NCBI GenBank assembly: GCA_018812465.1
Contig: JAHJCS010000257.1
Span: forward strand, 1 to 7,630
Direction: 5' to 3'
Length of the DNA: 7,630 nt
Source: Nanobdellota archaeon
GTDB lineage: Archaea; Nanobdellota; Nanobdellia; Woesearchaeales; UBA12501
The first letter of the stretch is position 1; each line of letters opens with the position of its first letter. This document shows, piece by piece, positions 1 to 4,948 of the stretch. The notes under the pieces were generated by a model. That model searched no databases and was not told where the DNA came from. It saw only the letters and a list, made by a program, of their open reading frames with translations. Both the position numbers and the translations under genes were made by a program.

Positions 1-485
1 TCTTTGCGTACTTTAGCCAGCCTTCTTGTAATCTTATGCGCTAATGTTATAGGCAGCGGCATTAATTCCTTTGTTTCGTTTGTGGCATAGCCAAACATCA
101 TGCCCTGGTCTCCTGCACCCTGCTCAGCAGTCTCTTTTCCTTTAGCAGCTTTTGCATCTACACCCTGTGCAATGTCTGGGCTCTGTTCGCTGACTGAGAT
201 TATGACACCGCAGCCGTCTGCATCAAAACCATAATCAGGATTATCATAACCAATATCCCTCACTGTGTCCCTCACAATCTTCTGCATGTCCACATAAGTA
301 CTTGTTGTTATCTCTCCACCGACAAGCACAAATCCTGTCTTTGTGAAGGTCTCGCATGCAACTCTTGCCTGAGGATCCTCTTTATAGATCGCATCAAGGA
401 TCGCATCTGAGATATTGTCGCACATCTTGTCTGGATGGCCTGCTGTCACGCTCTCACTTGTAAAGAAATACTTTCCTTTTCTCAT
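1..485 (-). CDS. metK: S-adenosylmethionine synthetase, bacterial type (N-terminal part, cut by window edge)
   Basis: Makes S-adenosylmethionine from methionine and ATP in the cytosol. The frame reads from ATG at 485 down through base 1 with no stop, giving 161 complete codons of a protein usually about 380-400 residues long. Visible motifs are GHPDK (residues 16-20, substrate/ATP loop), the FDADGCGV stretch near 87-94, and the signature [12 protein letters not shown] (123-134) followed by TNET. These are diagnostic of the bacterial/eukaryotic MAT family; most archaea instead carry a very divergent archaeal MAT lacking these signatures. The start is supported by the [13 protein letters not shown] beginning, typical of the family, and by a purine-rich AAAGGGGGTT just upstream. 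The next gene on the same strand ends 92 bp upstream, so this gene probably has its own promoter. The radical SAM enzyme encoded at 4949-6400 would consume its product, but nothing shows a direct link. Identification is secure; the archaeal host context is inferred. Confidence 0.97.
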   Translation of the reverse strand, partial: MRKGKYFFTSESVTAGHPDKMCDNISDAILDAIYKEDPQARVACETFTKTGFVLVGGEITTSTYVDMQKIVRDTVRDIGYDNPDYGFDADGCGVIISVSEQSPDIAQGVDAKAAKGKETAEQGAGDQGMMFGYATNETKELMPLPITLAHKITRRLAKVRK

Positions 486-490
486 GGTTT

Positions 491-500
491 AACCCCCTTT
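491..500 (-). promoter_or_regulatory. Shine-Dalgarno-like site of metK
   Basis: On the minus strand AAAGGGGGTT lies 5 nt before the metK ATG. It matches the archaeal consensus AGGAGGTG at about six of eight positions. It fits a short leader of about 15 nt if transcription starts near 500, as predicted from the TATA-like box at 525-532. Confidence 0.5.
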
Positions 501-524
501 AATGTTTTTATTATTTTTGGCTTA

Positions 525-532
525 TTTTTAAA
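525..532 (-). promoter_or_regulatory. TATA-like box for metK
   Basis: Minus-strand TTTAAAAA sits about 40-47 bp upstream of the metK start codon, predicting a transcription start near 500 and a short leader holding the Shine-Dalgarno-like site. The surroundings are very AT-rich, so the exact box is uncertain. Confidence 0.35.
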
Positions 533-542
533 TTTTACTGAC

Positions 543-558
543 AAAATATAAAAAATAT
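543..558 (-). terminator. T-rich archaeal-type terminator
   Basis: Read on the minus strand, ATATTTTTTATATTTT lies 20-35 nt after the stop codon of the hypothetical gene that ends at 578. Archaeal RNA polymerase terminates at such T-tracts without needing a hairpin. Confidence 0.45.
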
Positions 559-577
559 GGTTTATGAATGGATAAAA

Positions 578-1117
578 TCAATGTTCTCTATATAGTTCCT
601 TGATTCCACCCAATGCCTGCTGTGCAGCTGCGATATGGTCTTTAGGATAAGGAGAGTTTCCATTGATCCCATTAAGATATGCAAGAGCAGTATCAGCTGA
701 CCTTGCCAAGGCTGGAAGGATATCATCCTTCTGAAGACCGGCCATACCACAGTTAAGGATATTTTGGGTATTCACAATGATTTCCAGTGGATTGCTTGAT
801 TTAAGTGCCTGTTCAAGTGTATCTGGGTCAATGTCACTTGGATCTGCTCTATAATTAGAGTATAGAACAGCCAGACCTGCAAGTGTTTGCTGCGCAGCAT
901 TGATCAGCCTGACACTGTCTGGGCTTTGATATACAACTTTTTGACTGCCATTATTACCGATCTTACCTGTTTTTAAATGATCAAGATATTCAATTGCCCA
1001 CGCACACTGTTGTGCGACTGTTGCTGTCCCAACAGGATATTGTGCTGCCTCAACAATCTCATCTGGAGCAGAAGCACTGATAGAATCAATGAACCTTTTC
1101 TGTCTTGTCAATCCCAT
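578..1117 (-). CDS. Hypothetical helical protein with an internal duplication
   Basis: A 179-residue protein I do not recognise. It has no signal peptide or membrane segment and looks mostly helical, so it is probably cytosolic. The clearest feature is an internal repeat: residues 71-89 (LINAAQQTLAGLAVLYSNY) align with 161-179 (HIAAAQQALGGIKELYREH), sharing AAQQ-x-L-x-G and a following LY. The segments before each copy also match loosely (AIEYLDHL at 41-48, ALAYLNGI at 144-151). This gives two units of roughly 45-55 residues joined by an Asp-rich linker (92-99). No catalytic motif is visible. It starts at ATG 1117 without a Shine-Dalgarno site but with a TATA-like box 25-32 bp upstream, which suggests a leaderless mRNA. 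It is divergent from the caspase-like gene across 133 bp, so the two may be co-regulated; that is inference. The gene is real on length, promoter placement and internal homology; its function is unknown. Confidence 0.75.
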   Translation of the reverse strand: MGLTRQKRFIDSISASAPDEIVEAAQYPVGTATVAQQCAWAIEYLDHLKTGKIGNNGSQKVVYQSPDSVRLINAAQQTLAGLAVLYSNYRADPSDIDPDTLEQALKSSNPLEIIVNTQNILNCGMAGLQKDDILPALARSADTALAYLNGINGNSPYPKDHIAAAQQALGGIKELYREH

Positions 1118-1141
1118 AGATATATGTTTTCAGGCAATGTG

Positions 1142-1149
1142 TTTATAAA
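1142..1149 (-). promoter_or_regulatory. TATA box for the hypothetical gene at 578-1117
   Basis: TTTATAAA (self-complementary, used here on the minus strand) ends 25 bp from the A of the ATG at 1117. This is the spacing expected when transcription starts at or next to the start codon, and there is no Shine-Dalgarno site. Confidence 0.6.
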
Positions 1150-1220
1150 TGCTTTTGACAGAAATATTCGTATTGGAATAAAACTTAAACACATCCTAAG
1201 AACCTTTTTTAACCACAACA

Positions 1221-1227
1221 TATATAA
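1221..1227 (+). promoter_or_regulatory. TATA box for the caspase-like gene
   Basis: TATATAA lies 24-30 bp before the ATG at 1251 and predicts a leaderless transcript. The box continues into a 12-bp AT palindrome (1223-1234). A stop codon directly precedes the ATG in frame (1248-1250), so no longer start is possible. Confidence 0.6.
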
Positions 1228-1250
1228 TATTATAACCAATTTATGGCTAA

Positions 1251-2846
1251 ATGTTATTAAATACAGAACAGAGCAGAAGCCTCAGGAGAATCCTTCAGGC
1301 CAGCTATAAAAAAGCTGCTGAACTCCAGGATGAGGAGTTTAGAACTTATAAATTTCTTATTTGGCATATGGAAAACATAGCAGAGAAATTAAAGGGCAAA
1401 GGTATGGGGTGTGTTCCTGATATTATCAATGAGCTCAGGGCAAACATATTTCTTTCAAAATACGATGACTTTGTAAAGTACATCAATGATTATACAAGGA
1501 GGGAAATTTTCATCAAGCAGAAGCTTGATTATGAAGAAAAGGAAATCCTGTGGTTTATGATAAGCAGGGATACACCTCCTTCAAAATTCAAAGTGATCAT
1601 TAGACTCAAGGAGATTATTCCAAAAAGAAGGGAACAGATTAGATTATACATAAAAGTCGTAGATTTTCTTATAGCATCTATTTCTGAGCCTAGAGGGCTT
1701 GAAGAATTACCAGCAGCAATCCTCAGTTTACTGAAATCTATCAGACCAGATATGGAAGATATAGATATGCTCATAGCTAAGCAGATTGCAAGCTTGGAAT
1801 CTGGTGACCTTCTCTCACTCCTCAATGAGATAAAAGAGGAAGATGATTTGGTGCAGAAGACAAGCCAGACATGGGAAACTGCTTGGGAATCAATAAGAGT
1901 TTCATACATGGAGTCAATCATGGACAATAAAGAGATTAAGGAATATAAGAAAATGCAGAAAGGCATATCAAGAAGAGCTTTCTTTAAAAGCGCCAAATCA
2001 TTCGGCCTAAAAGCAGCAGGCATTATCGCATTTGGAGGGGCATTAGATGCAATGATACCCTTGCTTGAAAGCAAAGAGTATTTCAGCAGGTATTTTGACT
2101 ATTCACAGCCCATACCTCAATTTAAATATTCAGATGTACCCTCCCTGCTCAATGAAGAAAAGGTCTGCCTTATAATGAGAGGTTACCCAGACCAATTATC
2201 AAGGAGATTTGGTTTTGATACTTTTTTAGGCAGAGAGACAAAAAACTTCTATGCTCTTATGAATATTAAAGGGTACAGGGTATGCTATGTGGAATCTAAT
2301 CTGTTAAACATATTTGGGAGCATAGCCACTGCTCTTAGTGCTTCACAAAAGATAAAGAAGTTTGTCTTTGTATACCTGGGTCATGGAGATGAATGGGGGC
2401 AGCTTTGTATTGAAGAGGATCGCAAAAAATCTCTGTCCAAACGTCAATTATTGGCTATATTAAATAAGATTATATGCAATAAACTTATTATTTTAGGGGC
2501 ATGCCATTCTGGAGCAATTCCTGATTTCGCAAAAAGCGGGTTTACACAAGAAGTAAAGGATTTCAAGGGCACAATAATAGCAAGCTCAGAACCATATGAA
2601 GTGTCCAGAGATGCATTCAGCGGAATGATGGTAGGTATTGATAACTTTCTGAATGTGTACAAGGATGACCCTAACAGAGAAGTAGATCTATCCAGAATAA
2701 AGTTTGAAGAAATATACCGCCCTATTGTTGAGAGATTGATTTGGTTTCTCGAGGACGAAGCACATAAAAGAAGTGATTATAGCAGTAGCAGTGTAAAAAG
2801 TTCCAAAACCCTGAAACGTTTTTCAAATGATTCTTTTGTGCTGTAA
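1251..2846 (+). CDS. Caspase/legumain-like (clan CD) cysteine peptidase with long helical N-terminus and internal Tat-like segment
   Basis: A 531-residue protein in three parts. Residues 1-235 are charged and probably all helical, with no domain I recognise. Residues 240-246 read SRRAFFK, a close match to the twin-arginine motif. They are followed by a mildly hydrophobic stretch (252-271) and ALDA, a possible signal-peptidase site. Residues 300-475 fit a caspase-like fold: a strand at VCLIMRG, a later strand FVFVYL leading to the His loop GHG (His378), then LIILGACHSG with Cys418, and the ASSEPYEVSRDAF segment expected after the nucleophile strand. The 40-residue His-Cys spacing matches legumain and caspases. 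The residue two before Cys is Gly, not the Asp of metacaspases, so a basic P1 preference is not supported. The tail (505-531) is Ser/Lys-rich. If the Tat-like segment works, the N-terminus would be cytosolic and the protease outside; an internal start at 1953 (Met235) would instead give a plain exported protease. Substrate unknown. Confidence 0.8.
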   Translation: MLLNTEQSRSLRRILQASYKKAAELQDEEFRTYKFLIWHMENIAEKLKGKGMGCVPDIINELRANIFLSKYDDFVKYINDYTRREIFIKQKLDYEEKEILWFMISRDTPPSKFKVIIRLKEIIPKRREQIRLYIKVVDFLIASISEPRGLEELPAAILSLLKSIRPDMEDIDMLIAKQIASLESGDLLSLLNEIKEEDDLVQKTSQTWETAWESIRVSYMESIMDNKEIKEYKKMQKGISRRAFFKSAKSFGLKAAGIIAFGGALDAMIPLLESKEYFSRYFDYSQPIPQFKYSDVPSLLNEEKVCLIMRGYPDQLSRRFGFDTFLGRETKNFYALMNIKGYRVCYVESNLLNIFGSIATALSASQKIKKFVFVYLGHGDEWGQLCIEEDRKKSLSKRQLLAILNKIICNKLIILGACHSGAIPDFAKSGFTQEVKDFKGTIIASSEPYEVSRDAFSGMMVGIDNFLNVYKDDPNREVDLSRIKFEEIYRPIVERLIWFLEDEAHKRSDYSSSSVKSSKTLKRFSNDSFVL

Positions 2847-2919
2847 CCTGGTTTCTAAAACAAAAAAAGCAAACATTCATGCAACAAAGCTGTCATAGCC
2901 AATAAACAGCAAAACACGA

Positions 2920-2943
2920 TTCTTGTTCTATTAGGAATAAGAA
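2920..2943. repeat. Imperfect inverted repeat (9-bp arms, 6-nt loop)
   Basis: TTCTTGTTC (2920-2928) and GAATAAGAA (2935-2943) flank a 6-nt loop TATTAG. Eight of nine positions pair, and the ninth would be a G-U pair in RNA. It lies about 75 bp after the caspase-like gene. No T-tract follows, so it is not a classical terminator. It may be an RNA 3' hairpin or a protein-binding site. Confidence 0.45.
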
Positions 2944-2945
2944 AA

Positions 2946-2992
2946 TGTCGATTATGATTGATGATTTTATATGTTATTGTCGATTAATTGAT
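2946..2992. repeat. Short direct repeat
   Basis: TGTCGATTATGATTGAT (2946-2962) recurs as TGTCGATTAATTGAT (2978-2992). The two copies are the same apart from a 2-nt indel, with start points 32 bp apart (about three helical turns). The repeat lies upstream of the HEPN-MNT promoter and may be a regulator site. There are only two copies and no CRISPR character. Confidence 0.4.
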
Positions 2993-3006
2993 AAGTCTAT
3001 CCTGCC

Positions 3007-3033
3007 ATTATCCATTTTAGGATAATATTATCC
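3007..3033. promoter_or_regulatory. Operator-like element 1 upstream of the MNT-HEPN module
   Basis: Three 7-bp half-sites: ATTATCC (3007-3013), a 6-bp spacer ATTTTA, GGATAAT (3020-3026), and directly abutting it ATTATCC again (3027-3033). All three match perfectly in alternating orientation, and the last two form a 14-bp perfect palindrome. The layout is the same as in the element at 3071-3097, with the same spacer but different half-sites. It lies upstream of an alternative TATA-like TATAATAA (3043-3050). Confidence 0.6.
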
Positions 3034-3060
3034 CTTTCTTGGTATAATAAACCAAAACAT

Positions 3061-3070
3061 TTATATATAA
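3061..3070 (+). promoter_or_regulatory. TATA box of the MNT-HEPN operon
   Basis: TTATATATAA lies 21-30 bp before the ATG at 3091. No Shine-Dalgarno site is present, so the first gene is predicted to be leaderless. The box directly abuts operator-like element 2. Confidence 0.6.
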
Positions 3071-3097
3071 CTGTATCATTTTAGATACATATGTATC
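3071..3097. promoter_or_regulatory. Operator-like element 2 overlapping the antitoxin start codon
   Basis: TGTATC (3072-3077), a 6-bp spacer ATTTTA, GATACA (3084-3089), and an abutting third half-site TGTATC (3092-3097). The last two form the 14-bp perfect palindrome GATACATATGTATC, centred exactly on the start of the ATG at 3091. A protein bound here would cover the predicted transcription start. The encoded protein begins with a winged helix, so autorepression is the simplest reading (inference). Confidence 0.65.
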
Positions 3098-3675
3098 AAA
3101 AAAGAAACGGATTGGATGTATTGGCCCTTTTTCTGGGAGACTACAGCAGGCAGCTATATCTTAGGGAGATAAGCCAGAAGGCTAAGATACCCCTCAAGAC
3201 AACCCAGACCTTTTTGGCAAAGCTTGAGAAAGGCAAGATTCTCAAAAGCACAGTCTCAGGCAAGAACAAGTATTTCAGGCTTAATTTGGACAATATCCAG
3301 ACAAAACTTATGCTCCAGCAGGCAGAATCACAACAGACATCAAGATTCCTGGAGAAATACCCTGAATTGAAGACATTTCTCAAATCAGCTAAAACAGACA
3401 ATACATTGATAGTCTTTGGCAGCTTTGCAAAGTTTACAGCAAAAAAGGATTCTGATCTAGACTTGTTGATAATAGCAAAACAAAGCGAAGAGATTCCAAG
3501 TCATCTGCTTCCATATAAGATCCATAGGGTTGAGATGACAGAAAAAACATTCATAAAAGCTGTCCAGGATCAGGAAACTCTGATAAAAGAGATAGAAGAG
3601 AACCATATAATATTAAATAACCATTCATTTTACATAAACACAATGTGGGATCATCATGGAAAAAGACAAGCTTAA
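3091..3675 (+). CDS. wHTH-minimal nucleotidyltransferase, probable antitoxin of an MNT-HEPN pair
   Basis: A 194-residue cytosolic protein. Residues 5-66 form a winged helix-turn-helix: LREISQKAKIPLKTTQTFLAKLEK is the HTH core, and the SGKNKYFRLN hairpin is the wing. Residues 100-155 carry the polymerase-beta-like minimal nucleotidyltransferase core. GS at 110-111 and SDLDLLI with Asp122 and Asp124 are the nucleotide and metal ligands; Glu148 (HRVEM) is a candidate third carboxylate. In known MNT-HEPN systems the MNT protein neutralises the HEPN RNase, in some cases by adding AMP to it. The downstream HEPN gene overlaps this one by 20 bp, which indicates translational coupling. The start at 3091 fits a TATA box 21-30 bp upstream, and the palindrome on the start codon suggests autoregulation through the winged helix. 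The fused DNA-binding domain is common among archaeal members. Fold assignment is strong; the antitoxin role comes from family and context. Confidence 0.88.
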   Translation: MYQKRNGLDVLALFLGDYSRQLYLREISQKAKIPLKTTQTFLAKLEKGKILKSTVSGKNKYFRLNLDNIQTKLMLQQAESQQTSRFLEKYPELKTFLKSAKTDNTLIVFGSFAKFTAKKDSDLDLLIIAKQSEEIPSHLLPYKIHRVEMTEKTFIKAVQDQETLIKEIEENHIILNNHSFYINTMWDHHGKRQA

Positions 3676-4045
3676 GTGGTTCTTCGGAATAAAAGAAGGA
3701 TTGAGGATAGTTGAGCCTAATGAAAGGCTTGCGAAGTCCTATCTTGAAGAGGCAAAAGCATCATTGGGAAGGGCAGAGAAGAACTTTGCAGATGGCGATC
3801 TTTTATGGACTACTGTGGTCATCTATTATGCAGAATATTATGGCATGTACTCTTTCCTCCAGAGGATAGGCATTAAATGCGAGAACCATTCTTGCTCCAT
3901 ATTGGCTGCAACTTTATTGTTGGGCAAGGACAAGATAAAGACAATCAATGACCACCAGGATAAAAGGATTGATGCCCAGTATTACATGAAGATAGACAAA
4001 GAAGACAAAGTAGGGGAAATGCTCAGAACCCGCCCAGCCACTTGA
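3656..4045 (+). CDS. HEPN-domain protein (UPF0332-like), probable toxin partner, C-terminus apparently shortened
   Basis: A 129-residue helical protein like archaeal HEPN proteins of the UPF0332 type: GLRIVEPNERLAKSYLEEAKASL opens the domain, YYAEYYGMYSFLQ forms the second helix, GIKCENHSC the loop with His78, and RIDAQYY (104-110) the conserved later helix. HEPN toxins are usually RNases with an R-x4-6-H site. Here the nearest Arg (70) is seven residues from His78 and only Lys74 is closer, so the canonical spacing is off by one or degenerate. There is no Tyr two after the His, the AMP-acceptor seen in some characterised pairs. After residue 120 the protein stops with GEMLRTRPAT, where relatives normally have about 15-20 more residues with a final hydrophobic helix. 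Its 3' end overlaps the convergent gene by 23 bp. It starts inside the MNT gene, so it is coupled to it. HEPN assignment is good; activity is uncertain. Confidence 0.85.
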   Translation: MEKDKLKWFFGIKEGLRIVEPNERLAKSYLEEAKASLGRAEKNFADGDLLWTTVVIYYAEYYGMYSFLQRIGIKCENHSCSILAATLLLGKDKIKTINDHQDKRIDAQYYMKIDKEDKVGEMLRTRPAT

Positions 4046-4787
4046 TATAAGAATAGAACTGCAATGCATACCCCATCATCCTTTTGTTTGCATCATAAGC
4101 AGTATACACTCCCTGTTTTATCAGAAGAGCCTTTGAGGATATCCTGTCTGCGATATCAAGCTCTTCTTTAGGGAGTTTAGATCTTATCTGGCTGAAAGAT
4201 AATCTTTTCAGATGATCCTCTATTCCAGTATGGAAGAATATACCTTCTTCCATTCCCTGCACAATGCCTTTTATCCTCTCTATCTGCGCTTCATGTATTA
4301 TGTCCCAGAACATGAACCCAAACTGATCATTGCGAAGTATCATCTCAAAGACAGGACTTATCTCCTGGTTGAAAAGTCTTTTATCCTCAACTGTCTTCAA
4401 TGATGGTATCTTGTTCACAAGCATGGCTATCTGCGAGAACGAGCTTTCCTGCCAGGCCAGTATCTTCCTGGAATAGTCAAGGTTTGCAGTCAGGTGCTCC
4501 TGTATCTCCTGAAGGCCAGAGTATGCTCTCTTGAGATTGACTCTTTCAGCATTCTGGCTGATCCTTGAGAAGTCAGTTATATCCTGCATAGCTGAAGGGA
4601 TTGTATCAATAGCCTGCTCCATGAGATGGATATCTGATTCTTTTATGAGAAAGTCAGAGAAAGACTCTTTTACTGAGTCTGCAGAAATGGGAATATTATA
4701 CCTCTGTTTAAGGACGCGGATTATAGTTATGCTTCCTATGTCAGCTGATCTTGGATTGAGGTCTTTTAGCTCACGGAATGATATCAT
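4023..4787 (-). CDS. Hypothetical all-helical protein
   Basis: A 254-residue protein I do not recognise. It contains no cysteine, has no signal peptide and no clear membrane span, and reads as a run of amphipathic helices (for instance residues 52-125 and 160-225), possibly with coiled-coil segments. The N-terminal 35 residues (FRELKDLNPRSADIGSITIIRVLKQRY) look like a small globular cap. The tail YALQFYSYIKWLGGF is aromatic and could be a packing or docking segment. The ATG at 4787 is the first usable start: an in-frame ATG at 4802 runs into a stop within three codons. A TATA-like box lies 34-40 bp upstream, so a leader of roughly ten nucleotides is expected. It is divergent from the radical SAM gene across 161 bp and tail-to-tail overlapping with the HEPN gene. 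Function unknown; its length and intact frame argue that it is real. Confidence 0.75.
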   Translation of the reverse strand: MISFRELKDLNPRSADIGSITIIRVLKQRYNIPISADSVKESFSDFLIKESDIHLMEQAIDTIPSAMQDITDFSRISQNAERVNLKRAYSGLQEIQEHLTANLDYSRKILAWQESSFSQIAMLVNKIPSLKTVEDKRLFNQEISPVFEMILRNDQFGFMFWDIIHEAQIERIKGIVQGMEEGIFFHTGIEDHLKRLSFSQIRSKLPKEELDIADRISSKALLIKQGVYTAYDANKRMMGYALQFYSYIKWLGGF

Positions 4788-4820
4788 GATGCATCAGTGC
4801 ATAAGTATTCATGCTCTGGC

Positions 4821-4827
4821 TTAAATA
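4821..4827 (-). promoter_or_regulatory. TATA-like box for the helical protein gene
   Basis: Minus-strand TATTTAA lies 34-40 bp upstream of the ATG at 4787. A second AT-rich candidate (GATATAAAG on the minus strand, 4837-4845) lies further out, so the choice is tentative. Confidence 0.35.
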
Positions 4828-4887
4828 TCTTATGATTCTTTATATCATACTATTCTATGCAAGCCTATGCCAAGAGATTAGAGAAAT

Positions 4888-4905
4888 TTATTCTTATAAG
4901 AATAA
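4888..4905. promoter_or_regulatory. 18-bp perfect palindrome, candidate operator
   Basis: TTATTCTTATAAGAATAA is a perfect 18-bp palindrome with no spacer. It lies 15 bp upstream of the TATA-like box of the radical SAM gene, within the divergent promoter region shared with the gene ending at 4023. In archaea, sites just upstream of BRE/TATA typically bind activators or dimeric repressors. It could regulate either gene or both. Confidence 0.5.
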
Positions 4906-4919
4906 TACCCTCAGGAAGG

Positions 4920-4926
4920 TTTAAAA
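4920..4926 (+). promoter_or_regulatory. TATA-like box (with purine-rich BRE) of the radical SAM gene
   Basis: TTTAAAA, preceded by the purine-rich GGAAGG (4914-4919) as a possible TFB recognition element, lies 23-29 bp before the ATG at 4949. This is consistent with a leaderless mRNA. Confidence 0.55.
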
Positions 4927-4948
4927 GGATACATTCAGCTGCACTTTC

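Noticed and set aside
1161..1180. Inverted repeat TATTC/GAATA in the divergent promoter region
   Set aside because: Five-base arms in AT-rich DNA are expected by chance.
977..1309. Plus-strand frame of 110 codons
   Set aside because: It overlaps the repeat-protein gene and the start of the caspase-like gene, is rich in Cys/Asn/Ile as a shadow frame would be, and has no promoter or RBS.
1529..2074. Minus-strand frame of 181 codons inside the caspase-like gene
   Set aside because: It is Ser/Leu/Ile-rich antisense of a well-supported coding region, with no domain and no start signals.
2946..2992. CRISPR array
   Set aside because: Only two short, unequal copies with no regular spacers and no cas genes nearby.
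2847..3090. Mobile-element ends or a small gene in the intergenic region
   Set aside because: The inverted repeats do not flank a transposase or a target duplication, and no small ORF with start signals is visible.
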